A stretch of DNA of 64,000 bases from an uncultured Sunxiuqinia sp. (GCF_963678245.1 NZ_OY782771.1:186001-250000); one strand, 5' to 3'. Shown: positions 55,800-63,612, counted from the stretch's first letter. Numbers and translations are program-made. The notes: generated from the letters alone by a model not told the origin.

Positions 55800-56084
55800 A
55801 TGATAGAAATTAAGCAAGAAGTAGATGGCCAGATTGGTCGGTTCGTGGTATATAAATCAGGCGAATTTGCCGGTGAGTTGGCTTTCAACTGGCTAGGAGA
55901 GTCAACATTCGTTATTGAACATACAAGTATTGAAGAACGATTTAAAGGAAAAGGACTTGGGCATCAGCTTGTGATGTCAGCTGTACGGTTTGCGCGGGAA
56001 AACAATCTGAAAATCATACCCGCCTGCGGTTTTTCCAAGTTCATATTCGTCAAAGACCGTTCGATGGAAAACGTAACAACATAA
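55800..56084 (+). CDS. Small GNAT acetyltransferase, YjdJ-like
   Basis: A 94-residue minimal GNAT of the YjdJ/COG2388 type. It shows LAFNWLGESTFVIEHTSIEE, then RFKGKGLGHQLVMSAVRFAREN with the acetyl-CoA loop, and a short end IIPACGFSKFIFVKDRSMEN. Relatives usually end in a CPFAK-type motif, so the C-terminus is a little divergent. It follows the YjdI remnant, a conserved pair. Confidence 0.78.
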   Translation: MIEIKQEVDGQIGRFVVYKSGEFAGELAFNWLGESTFVIEHTSIEERFKGKGLGHQLVMSAVRFARENNLKIIPACGFSKFIFVKDRSMENVTT

Positions 56085-56156
56085 GTAAAAATAAGCTCTT
56101 GTTAGTTTAAGCTCAATAACTAGGATCTTACTTGAGTAATCTGGTAAAATCAGATT

Positions 56157-56704
56157 ATGGAAAAAGAACGGTTAGAAGCATTTCGCGATGGCGTATTAGC
56201 CATTCTACTATCATGGTACTTGAAATAAAAGTACCAAATAGGCCGAGATTTTGCAGACTTTGTGCCACTGATCCCCCGTCATTTTAAGTTTCATCTACAT
56301 CGGAATTTATTGGAACAACCACCACCATATGATGCACACGGTTACCAAAATGTCGGGAAAAATCCTTTGGACGAACCTGCACTTGTTGTTTTGGCTATAG
56401 TTAATTCCGTTACCAACGGCTGGATAGGTGAAAATAGTTTTAGCGCAGAATCTATGGCTTTGTGCTTCTGATATCGGCTTTTGCCTATTTCAATTTGCAA
56501 ACGAGCATACTTTGCAGCTAGGGCAAAAATTCGGTATTAGCTAAAGCAGTTGGCAAAAACCTCAAAGGGAAAAGCTCTCCCATACTGTATATTTGGGGTA
56601 TTGTTTTTTGCCGGATCAACACTTGGGTGTCCGGAATCTTGTTTATTCTGGTTGACCTGACCTGGCTCATTCCCGATAAGCGAATTGAAAAGCTGGTTGA
56701 TTAA
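56157..56704 (+). pseudogene. TMEM175/DUF1211-like membrane protein, heavily decayed
   Basis: The start reads MEKERLEAFRDGVLAILL, a variant of the family's FSDGVIAI motif. Pieces in three frames follow: NNHHHMMHTVTKMSGKILW, WTNLHLLFWL, then ISKAVGKNLKGKSSPILY and LTWLIPDKRIEKLVD before the stop at 56702-56704. At least three frame changes and several stops interrupt it. Intact relatives are about 190-200 residues and form potassium channels in tetramers. Confidence 0.78.
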
Positions 56705-56791
56705 TTGGAGGGGCTGATAACAATCGAATGAAAAATCGTCTCAATGATTTGGAATCAATTGAAGTGATCATATCACAGAATCAAATAAAGC

Positions 56792-57496
56792 CTATGGTTG
56801 AGTCGGTTCCGGATCTGTTCCTTTAGCTTCTTCGTCCTCTTCTTTACCGATCGATTCGGACGATCCATAAATGAGGTAATCATCGTAAAAGGTCTGATTG
56901 GTTCCTTCCCAGGTACGTTTGCCAACTTCGCAAATTTCCGAAAGGATATCGTAAATCTCGCCGGCTTTCTCTTCGCGTTCAAAGGTCTTTTCTTCGCGCA
57001 CGGCAATGGCTTTTTTCTGGGCGTCAATGGCATCGTCCAGCGAAGTAGCAGCCGTGTTAATCTCGTTTAAGAGTGTTTCATCAATTTTACGGACACTTAA
57101 TTTATCCATCATGGTCTCGGCTGTGCGAACCACGTGGTCGGCAAAAATAATCAGCTGGTTATCGTCCAGAGCGCTCAACTTCGAAAAACGAAACGACCGA
57201 TAGAAAACCGAGTCGGCTCCCAGTGCCAACTTCGCCCGAAAACGAAACTCGGCCAGAAAATTCCGGAGGTTTCTTGAGGCTACATTTTTCTCTTTGGTTT
57301 TCATCATTTGCTGTCCCTGCCAATACGCATTCTACGATAAAGTTTTAAAGAACAAGATCTTCGACTGAAATTCGGTGGTGTACTCGGGTGTATAGCCTAA
57401 CGATTTTAATTGGCTTGCGTCTTGTTGCATGAGCACAACCATACGGTCGCCACGTTGCGCTAGCTCTCCGTAGCTGAAATTAAACTTATTTCCCAT
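56792..57496 (-). pseudogene. Conserved-type protein split by one nonsense codon
   Basis: A single frame from ATG at 57496 to 56792 would give 234 residues but is interrupted by TAG at 57334-57332. Before it: MGNKFNFSYGELAQRGDRMV, then LMQQDASQLKSLGYTPEYTT and EFQSKILFFKTLS. After it the frame continues NAYWQGQQMMKTKEKN, and a usable ATG at 57307 could still make the last 171 residues. These are helical and rich in charged residues and end in an acidic tail (EEDEEAKGTDPEPTQP). I do not recognise a family. It may be a real protein translated from 57307, or a disrupted gene. Confidence 0.5.
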
Positions 57497-57840
57497 AATA
57501 ATAAGATTAATTGTTTATTGATTGGTTTATTATGATATGTATAATAAAGGCTACTTTAATAAAAGTCAACTAAATTGATCATTTTCTTCAACTTAAATTT
57601 CCATGGAATTACTAATCATAAAAAACAGATCGGGCAACGTTTTTCTGACCACTTTCGGTCTGTTTTAGTCAGATTTTAACTGGGTTTGACCAAAACGCCT
57701 TTTGCCCAATTTTACCCTAAAAGTGCTTCCTGTGCAGGAAAAATGGACTCCAAAGAGGTGATATCCCACTTAAAACGGGTTTAGACCTTCCTGAAACAGC
57801 CGCTAGTAAACAAAAAGCCTGATTTTAGCCCGCTTATTCG
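57497..57840. other. Intergenic stretch, nothing supported
   Basis: About 345 bp with no gene I can support, leading into the repeat-rich accessory region. Confidence 0.4.
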
Positions 57841-57902
57841 TTATTTTGAATGAAATAAATTATAGCTACTAGCATAACTTATATAACGAAATTGCTACCT
57901 TG
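57841..57902 (+). repeat. Dispersed intergenic repeat P, copy 1 (promoter-like)
   Basis: About 62 bp starting TTATTTTGAATGAAAT and ending ATAACGAAATTGCTACCTTG. A near copy is at 62881-62942, and the tail GAAATTGCTAACTTT recurs at 58595-58609. The TAnCTTg-like end resembles a Bacteroidota -7 box, so this may be a mobile promoter-carrying repeat. Confidence 0.6.
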
Positions 57903-57922
57903 GAACAGTTAAACACTAAATA

Positions 57923-58016
57923 CATCTGCTAGCGAGGGTCTGTGACCCGTGTCTTGCTTTGAAAAAGCAACCATTTGCGTGTAAAGCACCGATTACAAAT
58001 CGGCGCCAGCCTGAGG
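57923..58016. repeat. 94-bp multi-hairpin repeat, copy 1
   Basis: Differs at only two positions from the copy at 59959-60052. It contains three short hairpins in a row: GGGTC-TGT-GACCC, TTGCTTT-GAA-AAAGCAA and CCGATT-ACA-AATCGG. The outer arms (GCTAGCG and CGCCAGC) pair with one mismatch here and perfectly in copy 2. Confidence 0.85.
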
Positions 58017-58322
58017 CGTAGAATTGATAGTTTAGATATTATTTACTTAAGTCTTGATTATGGAGACCAAATGTCAAAAGAATTAAGAAAAGAATACAAA
58101 CGACTTGTTAAGACTTTTAAAAAGATTACTGAGAAATCTGAAAAATACAAGCTTTATGCAGACCCAGGATTAATAGGGTATGGATATTGCTTTTTAAAGT
58201 CAGAAAATGACAGATTACCCTTTATGTCAATAGAAATTGGACTTGGAGATTGTGTCTCAAATAGTAAATCTTTAAGTGTAAGTTATTATAAAATTGAAAA
58301 CTATGAAATACAACTGGATTAG
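57975..58322 (+). CDS. Orphan protein, 5' end replaced by the repeat
   Basis: A frame of 115 residues opens inside the 94-bp repeat (MRVKHRLQIGAS), which looks accidental. From about 58020 it reads as ordinary protein (LDIIYLSLDYGDQMSKELRK to YYKIENYEIQLD). A self-contained start is ATG at 58071, giving 83 residues (MSKELRKEYKRLVKTFKKIT). The protein is charged, with no membrane segment, and belongs to no family I recognise. The repeat has probably truncated a longer gene. Confidence 0.45.
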   Translation: MRVKHRLQIGASLRRRIDSLDIIYLSLDYGDQMSKELRKEYKRLVKTFKKITEKSEKYKLYADPGLIGYGYCFLKSENDRLPFMSIEIGLGDCVSNSKSLSVSYYKIENYEIQLD

Positions 58323-58554
58323 GAATAAGGCATGTAAAATTGATGGAATTGAACATACAATAAGTCACAGAATGATTAGAGATAAAATGGGAAAAGAAGA
58401 ATTCACGACTCTAATTGTTAAAAATCATCCAACAGACCCAGAAGAAATCTGTTCGTTTAATTCTAATAGTTCAGAAGAAATGTACCAACAAACGGAAACC
58501 AAACTAAATGAAGTATCAACAGATAATTATGAAATTGGAGACTTTATAGATTAG
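58303..58554 (+). CDS. Orphan small protein
   Basis: 83 residues from ATG at 58303 (another ATG lies 9 bp upstream), overlapping the end of the previous frame by 20 bp. It reads MKYNWIRNKACKIDGIEHTI, then DKMGKEEFTTLIVKNHPTDP and an acidic tail. There is no recognisable domain, and composition is like the neighbouring orphan genes. The overlap suggests translational coupling to the previous gene, if both are real. Confidence 0.4.
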   Translation: MKYNWIRNKACKIDGIEHTISHRMIRDKMGKEEFTTLIVKNHPTDPEEICSFNSNSSEEMYQQTETKLNEVSTDNYEIGDFID

Positions 58555-58602
58555 GAACAACTAAGCACAACCCGCGGTAAAAAAAATTGCGCATGAAATT
58601 GC

Positions 58603-58698
58603 TAACTTTAGAGGCATAACATGTAATAAACGTTGGTGTACCCGGATAGTGAAACGCATTGAAAAGCGCGCAACTATTTCTTACCGCCATCCGTTAGC
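58603..58698 (+). repeat. attC-like fold-back between gene cassettes, tentative
   Basis: After a -7-like TAACTTTA (58603-58610), AACG (58629-58632) pairs with CGTT (58692-58695). Inside, ATAGT pairs with ACTAT and CGC with GCG. The block ends in CGTTAGC. A single imperfect hairpin closed by AAC/GTT next to short genes resembles an integron attC site, but the outer box pair does not match the RYYYAAC/GTTRRRY rule well. Confidence 0.35.
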
Positions 58699-58712
58699 AT
58701 TAATTTAAAAAA

Positions 58713-59495
58713 ATGGTAGGCGATATTAAATATATTGTTATTATTGAGAGTCTTAAGGACACAGAACATCTCACTGGTCGAGAATTGTATGATGACTGTA
58801 TTAGAAGAAAAATTGACTATCAAGACAAACCTTTTACTCATAAATATTATCGAGTATCAGCAAAATCCGATTTTGTAGAATTATTAAAATATTACTCAGA
58901 AAATGCTTCTTATATCTCAGGAGGAATATTACTACATTTTGAAATGCACGGTGCTGAGAATAAAAGTGGATTGGTCTTGTCAGATGATACTTTGATTACA
59001 TGGAGTGAATTAGTTGAATTATTTCGCCCAATCAATATTAAGACTTGTAATCAATTATTTATTACAATGGCAACATGCTATGGCAGGTTTTTATACAAAG
59101 GAGTTGTATCAGATAAAAAATCACCGTATTCTGGATATATTTCCGCAAGTAAAGCAGTATATCCAGAAGAGATAATTAACAAATATTCGATTCTATTTGA
59201 GCAACTAATAGACGGTGGAAATTTAGTTGATGCGTACTTAGAAATGGAAAAACACGAATCAAATTTTTATTATAAAGACTCAGAAGGAACCTTTAAAGAT
59301 GGATTCAAATCTTTTCTTGAGAAGTTCAATGACCCTGAAATAAAAGCAAAATTCATTGATGATTGTCTTATTGAAACTAAAGGAGCTGGAGCAACAATCC
59401 CTGACGAGGAAATGACAGAATTTATTTTTCAAAAAGCACTACACGATACTTATAAAATACAAAAAGAAGGATTTAATTTTAGAGATTGTAAATAA
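58713..59495 (+). CDS. Caspase-like (CHAT/C14-type) peptidase
   Basis: 260 residues. The caspase-type dyad is visible: a hydrophobic strand then His79-Gly (ISGGILLHFEMHG) and a second strand then Cys122 (QLFITMATCYG), 43 residues apart as in small caspase-fold enzymes. The opening MVGDIKYIVIIESLKDTEHL is also like the first strand of this fold. The C-terminal ~100 residues are helical and acidic and may be a regulatory or target-recognition part. It lies 7 bp before a trypsin-like peptidase gene, so the two were probably one operon. Such pairs occur in predicted bacterial immune or cell-suicide systems, which is what I infer here. Confidence 0.7.
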   Translation: MVGDIKYIVIIESLKDTEHLTGRELYDDCIRRKIDYQDKPFTHKYYRVSAKSDFVELLKYYSENASYISGGILLHFEMHGAENKSGLVLSDDTLITWSELVELFRPINIKTCNQLFITMATCYGRFLYKGVVSDKKSPYSGYISASKAVYPEEIINKYSILFEQLIDGGNLVDAYLEMEKHESNFYYKDSEGTFKDGFKSFLEKFNDPEIKAKFIDDCLIETKGAGATIPDEEMTEFIFQKALHDTYKIQKEGFNFRDCK

Positions 59496-59502
59496 AAAAC
59501 TA

Positions 59503-59679
59503 ATGGAGAAAATAAAAAGTTCGAAACAAATTGATGAAATATATAACAGATTGGCTTCTGAGAAATTGATTCATCATACTTGTCAATTTTTTATTGAAAA
59601 GGCAGATGGATTAAAGCCATTTGCGTCAGGAGTTTTTGTTTTAATCTATAATGTTCATTTCGTTTTCACTGCTTCTCAC
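59503..59679 (+). pseudogene. Trypsin-like serine peptidase, truncated after the catalytic His
   Basis: The gene begins MEKIKSSKQIDEIYNRLASE and reaches ASGVFVLIYNVHFVFTASH, the strand-and-His block of trypsin-like peptidases (His59 in TASH). Directly after the His codon the sequence changes into an inverted-repeat element (59679 onward) and the frame runs on only into repeat DNA, stopping at 59722-59724. The Asp and Ser halves are absent beyond the element. It lies 7 bp after the caspase-like gene and was presumably its partner. Confidence 0.7.
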
Positions 59680-59709
59680 CCCGCTGCCGCACGAATCCTT
59701 TCGTGTGGT
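59679..59709 (+). repeat. Left inverted repeat of the RAYT-remnant insertion
   Basis: CCCCGCTGCCGC followed by ACGAATCCTTTCGTGTGGT. Its reverse complement occurs almost exactly at 60079-60110. Within it CACGAA-AGGA-TTCGTG is a small hairpin. Confidence 0.8.
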
Positions 59710-59783
59710 TTAGCCGGAGGCTAATAAGTACCAGTAACTATTTTTAGCCGTGTTAAATTTAAGAGTTCATAGATCAATAAGGA

Positions 59784-59951
59784 ATGAGTCGCAATTACAA
59801 ATTCCATAATCCCGAAGGAGTTTATTTTGTAAGCTTTGCAGTAGTTGAGTGGATCGATGTTTTTACCAGAAACGAATATAAAGACATTTTGCTTGAGAGT
59901 TTGCATTTTGCCAGCAAAAGAAAGGGATGGAGATATTTGTATGGTGTATAA
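59784..59951 (+). pseudogene. RAYT (REP-associated tyrosine transposase), N-terminal fragment
   Basis: ATG at 59784 starts MSRNYKFHNPEGVYFVSFAV and VEWIDVFTRNEYKDILLESL, the standard opening of Y1/IS200-like RAYT transposases in Bacteroidota. The frame slips near 59930: the other frame reads KGMEIFVWCIMT, the strand that normally leads to the HxH metal motif. There the coding sequence stops at the edge of the 94-bp repeat. About 54 of ~185 residues remain and the catalytic HUH and Tyr motifs are gone, so it is inactive. Confidence 0.8.
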
Positions 59952-59958
59952 TGACCAG

Positions 59959-60052
59959 CATCTGCTGGCGCGGGTCTGTGACCCGTGTCTTGCTTTGAAA
60001 AAGCAACCATTTGCGTGTAAAGCACCGATTACAAATCGGCGCCAGCCTGAGG
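59959..60052. repeat. 94-bp multi-hairpin repeat, copy 2 (cloverleaf-like)
   Basis: A 92/94 match to 57923-58016. GCTGGCG at the left pairs with CGCCAGC at the right, enclosing three hairpins: CGGGTC-TGT-GACCCG, TTGCTTT-GAA-AAAGCAA and CCGATT-ACA-AATCGG. The result is a four-way, cloverleaf-shaped fold in DNA or RNA. It abuts the RAYT fragment, which is what REP-type elements do. Confidence 0.85.
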
Positions 60053-60078
60053 AAATATTATCGTAGTTAAATAACTAC

Positions 60079-60110
60079 ACCACACGAAAGGATTCGCGCG
60101 GCAGCCGGGG
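60079..60110 (-). repeat. Right inverted repeat of the RAYT-remnant insertion
   Basis: ACCACACGAAAGGATTCG followed by CGCGGCAGCCGGGG, the reverse complement of 59679-59709 with two differences. The two repeats enclose the RAYT fragment and 94-bp repeat copy 2. Confidence 0.8.
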
Positions 60111-60174
60111 GGTGCTGGTTCCTGAATTTCTGAATACAAGACATACAAAATAAGAACAACTAAAAACTAACTAA

Positions 60175-60393
60175 ATGAAGTGGGAATATAAGATTGTGTA
60201 TATAAACGCAAAGAAACGAACCAGCACCGGATTACCCGAAGAAATAAACGAAGAATTTGATCGATATGGAGCTAATGGTTGGGAACTTGTAAGAGTTGAA
60301 CCCAAATTAGATGGTGGATTTATGGCTTTCGGATTCGGTTGGATTCATCAAACAGTTGGATACGTGGCATTCTTTAAAAGACCCAAATCGTAA
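60175..60393 (+). CDS. DUF4177-type small protein
   Basis: A 72-residue protein of the DUF4177 type: MKWEYKIVYINAKKRTSTGL, then EEFDRYGANGWELVRVEPKL and a short end VAFFKRPKS. The GWELV turn is the family mark. Function unknown. It looks like an independent cassette between repeats, with no partner. Confidence 0.75.
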   Translation: MKWEYKIVYINAKKRTSTGLPEEINEEFDRYGANGWELVRVEPKLDGGFMAFGFGWIHQTVGYVAFFKRPKS

Positions 60394-60408
60394 AATCTAC
60401 TCCGTTCA

Positions 60409-60435
60409 TCGCTCCCGGGCGATTTCATCGCGTGG
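60409..60435. repeat. Dispersed hairpin repeat H, copy 1
   Basis: TCGCTCCCGGGCGATTT then CATCGCGTGG; the core GCGAT-TTC-ATCGC is a hairpin. A copy with three changes lies at 63613-63639. Both follow the stop of a short gene, so they may act as terminators or REP elements. Confidence 0.7.
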
Positions 60436-60467
60436 CGAGGGTGAGCAAAAGTTTTTTGCGGGATTGG

Positions 60468-60526
60468 GTGAAATCGGCGAGTAACAGGGTTCGACTTTTA
60501 CGACACAATAGGTGACGAACAAAAAG
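60468..60526 (+). repeat. Dispersed intergenic repeat Q, copy 1
   Basis: GGTGAAAT...GTAACAGG, TTCGACTTTTACGA and GGTGACGAACAAAAAG also occur, little changed, at 62799-62859. It lies just before the glycosidase-like gene. Confidence 0.7.
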
Positions 60527-60611
60527 TAGGTTTTTTATGAAGTCAAAATTTCACATACATCACTATAAAGTTATAGGAATTGTTGATATTTGGAACAAAA
60601 TAAACGGAACA

Positions 60612-62624
60612 ATGATAAGCAAGAAATTTAGTTTAATAATAGCCATACTTCTGAATACTTATTTTCTAATGGGGCAAACACAACCAATTGATACGTATTG
60701 GGAAATTTCCTCCTCGCAAAGCATTGTTTGGGATCTAAATAAGCCGAATGTTTATCCGCATGGCGATAACATTGAAATGTCGGGGAAAAAAGTATCGGCA
60801 ATTATTTATTACGATGTAAACAAGGACAGAGAACTTAAACTAAATCGTGAAATTATATATCCGCAGTTAAGAACAATTGAAGATGATTGGAAAAAATACC
60901 GCGCCTATTATAAGCAGACCTACTCTGACGAAGTTGACCCCACAATTACCATGGATAGTTTCAATTTGGTATTTAAACAAATTGATTCAGTGAAAATTGA
61001 TGGTAAGCTGACTTTTTACCATACCCCTGTTGAAGGAATAATGCTTAAGAGAACATTATTTCCATCGATGAATGAACGTTTGTTTGTTGAAAATTGGGAA
61101 TTGACAAATAGTGGGCACCAGGTAAAAGAACTACAAATTGGCAACACGAACATTTTGGACGAGTTGATTGGTCATAAAGGGAAATACACAAGTCATGTGT
61201 ATCATGATGCTGAAAAAAAAATTAGCCTAAGCCCCCAGTCGGCGTATAATTTCACACTTTATTTTTCTGCCGCCATCGATGATGAGCCGATAAATGGGTT
61301 CAGGTTTGAACAAATTAAAGCGGAAAGAGATGCTTTTCTTAACACGATTAAAAATAACCTGGTTCTCGAAACGTCCAATCCTGTCATCGATCAACTTTTT
61401 TATTTTTCAAAAATACGAGCTTCTGAAAGTATCTTCGAATCGAAAATGGGCTTGGTCCATTCACCCGGGGGCGAAAATTATTACATTGGCATTTGGGCAA
61501 ATGATCAGGTAGAATATAGCGGACCTTTCTTCCCTTTTTTAGGGTACAATACGGGTATTGAAGCTGCAAAAAATGCCTATTTAATGTTTCTAAAAAATAT
61601 CCCTGAAGGTTTCACGCCTATATGCTATGCATTTGAAATTGACGGAGAGCTGCCAAACTGTGGAAAAGATAGAGGAGATGCTGCCATGATTGCTTATGGA
61701 ACATCGCAATTTTTAATGAGATATGCTGATGAAGCTTTTGCCCGGAAGATATGGCCATTGATTGAATGGTCCGTTAACTACTGCCAGAAAATGATGAATG
61801 CTGATGGAGTTGTTTTATCGGACACGGACGAAATGGAAGGGCGAATTTCGACAGGTGAAGCAAACTTGTCAACAAATGCCTTGTATTACGGTGGACTTAA
61901 AAATGCATCTTATCTTGCAAATGAACTTGGGTATGATAGTCTGTCGGTTCGGTACTCACAACTTAGTATTGAATTGTCTGCCAATATTGAAAATTACTTT
62001 GGGCATGAGATTGAGGGTTTAAATACCTATCGCTATTTTAAAGGCAATACACACCTTCGACACTGGATTTGTTTACCTCTGGTAATGGGTATCGAAAATA
62101 GAGCGGAGGCTACTGCTACGGCACTGCTTGACAAACTCTGGACCCCAAACGGAGTTTTAGTTGAATTAAATCCAAACACGAAAGAACCCAATGTTTTTTG
62201 GGATAGAGGAACTTTATACGCCTTAAGAGGTACATTTAAAGCAGGTTTCTTTGACAAGTCTCTCGAAAAGCTAATCAATTATTCATCTAAAAGATTAATA
62301 GGAAACCACGTTCCATACCCTGTTGAAGCATTTCCTGAAAACAATATGAAGCACCTTTCAGCTGAAAGTGCATTGTATTGCAGACTAATTATTGAAGGAA
62401 TATTGTCATTCGAACAGACTGCATTTAATTCATTTAGTATAACACCGCAACTTTCAGATAAACTCCCCAGCCTAAGTATAAAGAATTTACATCTGGGGGA
62501 TAATAATATTTCAATTAATCTAAACCGAATAGGAGATAAAATTGAAACAGAAATTTATCTGAATGAAGTAGAAATTATTAATAAGTGGGTTAAAAGCGGC
62601 GAAAAAGTGGAAATAGAAATTTAG
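60612..62624 (+). CDS. Secreted six-hairpin (alpha/alpha) glycosidase-like protein
   Basis: About 670 residues from ATG at 60612, which gives a signal peptide (MISKKFSLIIAILLNTYFLMG); upstream ATG at 60537 adds 25 residues without a better signal. An N-terminal beta domain (about 30-260) precedes an (alpha/alpha)6 barrel (about 275-600), with ENYYIGIWANDQVEYSGPFF, CGKDRGDAAMIAYG and DEMEGRISTGEANLSTNALYY. A small beta domain closes it (SITPQLSDKLPSLSIKNLHL), as in GH78- and GH95-like enzymes. Family number and sugar are not clear to me. It stands alone among orphan genes and repeats, so it may have come in as a cassette. Confidence 0.65.
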   Translation: MISKKFSLIIAILLNTYFLMGQTQPIDTYWEISSSQSIVWDLNKPNVYPHGDNIEMSGKKVSAIIYYDVNKDRELKLNREIIYPQLRTIEDDWKKYRAYYKQTYSDEVDPTITMDSFNLVFKQIDSVKIDGKLTFYHTPVEGIMLKRTLFPSMNERLFVENWELTNSGHQVKELQIGNTNILDELIGHKGKYTSHVYHDAEKKISLSPQSAYNFTLYFSAAIDDEPINGFRFEQIKAERDAFLNTIKNNLVLETSNPVIDQLFYFSKIRASESIFESKMGLVHSPGGENYYIGIWANDQVEYSGPFFPFLGYNTGIEAAKNAYLMFLKNIPEGFTPICYAFEIDGELPNCGKDRGDAAMIAYGTSQFLMRYADEAFARKIWPLIEWSVNYCQKMMNADGVVLSDTDEMEGRISTGEANLSTNALYYGGLKNASYLANELGYDSLSVRYSQLSIELSANIENYFGHEIEGLNTYRYFKGNTHLRHWICLPLVMGIENRAEATATALLDKLWTPNGVLVELNPNTKEPNVFWDRGTLYALRGTFKAGFFDKSLEKLINYSSKRLIGNHVPYPVEAFPENNMKHLSAESALYCRLIIEGILSFEQTAFNSFSITPQLSDKLPSLSIKNLHLGDNNISINLNRIGDKIETEIYLNEVEIINKWVKSGEKVEIEI

Positions 62625-62653
62625 ATCATTAATCTTTTTTTGGTTTAATTCCC

Positions 62654-62770
62654 CATCCCTTGGGGCCGTTCCGCTTTCGTCTCGTGCGTTAGCTCTTTTG
62701 ATACCTCGTGGACTTGCCCCGAGGTAGTTCATTACTACCTCCGCTTCCGCACGGTTTAATTGTATGGTGC
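62654..62770. repeat. Intergenic block with two alternative hairpins
   Basis: TACCTCG (62702-62708) can pair with CGAGGTA (62720-62726), while AGGTAGT (62722-62728) can pair with ACTACCT (62734-62740). The two stems share CGAGGTAGT and exclude each other. No gene in this block. Confidence 0.5.
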
Positions 62771-62798
62771 TTAGGAGCAAAAGGCGTTCACGGTAAAT

Positions 62799-62859
62799 GG
62801 TGAAATGGTTCGGTAACAGGTTTCGACTTTCACAAAACAGTCGGTGACGAATAAAAAGA
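62799..62859 (+). repeat. Dispersed intergenic repeat Q, copy 2
   Basis: Matches 60468-60526 over GGTAACAGGTTTCGACTTT and GGTGACGAA-AAAAAG. It is followed 21 bp later by repeat P copy 2. Confidence 0.7.
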
Positions 62860-62880
62860 CGGTTGTCATCATTCCGCTTG

Positions 62881-62942
62881 TTATTTTGAATGAAATTAAA
62901 TTATAGGTAGTAGCATAACTTTCATAACGAAATCGCTAACTT
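62881..62942 (+). repeat. Dispersed intergenic repeat P, copy 2 (promoter-like)
   Basis: TTATTTTGAATGAAAT, then TAGCATAACTTTCATAACGA and CGCTAACTTG: a near copy of 57841-57902. It could supply the promoter for the membrane protein at 63202. Confidence 0.6.
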
Positions 62943-63201
62943 GTAGCTGTGAAAAAAACTAATACACGACTCATGAACCCAAACTTCCGATTTTCATCCT
63001 CTAAAATTTCAACGTTTACTGGAACTTAATACCCGAATACGAGACATCCCATGTCGGCGAATTGTCATCTAAAAGAGATAAAGAGAGAAGGAATAAGCCT
63101 TGTTGTTGCACAGGAGTTCTGGGTAACACGAACATATTGAGCATTTTATGAATAAAAGACGATACACCTAAATTTAAATCATTAATCTTCAAAATTACCC
63201 A

Positions 63202-63603
63202 ATGGATCAAAAACAATCATTTAACCTGAGTGCTGATTTCTTAGGCGGATTTACCTCAATCTTTATGAAATTAGTCCTTATAATTATTGTTGTTTATCTC
63301 CTCATTTTGATCTTAAACTTCCTAAGAGACAAATTCATTAATCAAGAAGCAACTAAAAAACAGGACGATATTTCCGATCTACTAATCATCTTGAACAAAT
63401 TATTCTACGTCTCTGGTTTTGGATTTGTAATCGCTAATATTATTCAGTTTCTATTTTCACAAATTCCGGATCGGCATAGCAATATGGCATCAATGAACTT
63501 TAGAGGTGAGTGGGAATATTTGACATTTGGAATTATAATAATCTTTATTGGAGTTGGATTTAAGGTCGGGAATAAAATGTTAAAAAAGAACAAAGCTGAA
63601 TAA
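63202..63603 (+). CDS. Membrane protein of unknown function
   Basis: 133 residues with three likely membrane segments (FMKLVLIIIVVYLLILILNF, LFYVSGFGFVIANIIQFLF, and YLTFGIIIIFIGVGFKV), a short cytoplasmic or periplasmic loop with QEATKKQDD, and a basic end. It resembles small DUF2975-like membrane proteins in layout only; I do not assign a family. Repeats lie on both sides. Confidence 0.6.
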   Translation: MDQKQSFNLSADFLGGFTSIFMKLVLIIIVVYLLILILNFLRDKFINQEATKKQDDISDLLIILNKLFYVSGFGFVIANIIQFLFSQIPDRHSNMASMNFRGEWEYLTFGIIIIFIGVGFKVGNKMLKKNKAE

Positions 63604-63612
63604 ATGCCTGCT

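Noticed and set aside
57923-60052. CRISPR array from repeated hairpin sequences
   Set aside because: Only two copies about 2 kb apart, each 94 bp, with unequal genes between them; no regular spacers and no cas genes.
62520-62780. 86-codon minus-strand frame opposite the glycosidase end and hairpin block
   Set aside because: Antisense to a real gene and through a hairpin-rich block; no family resemblance.
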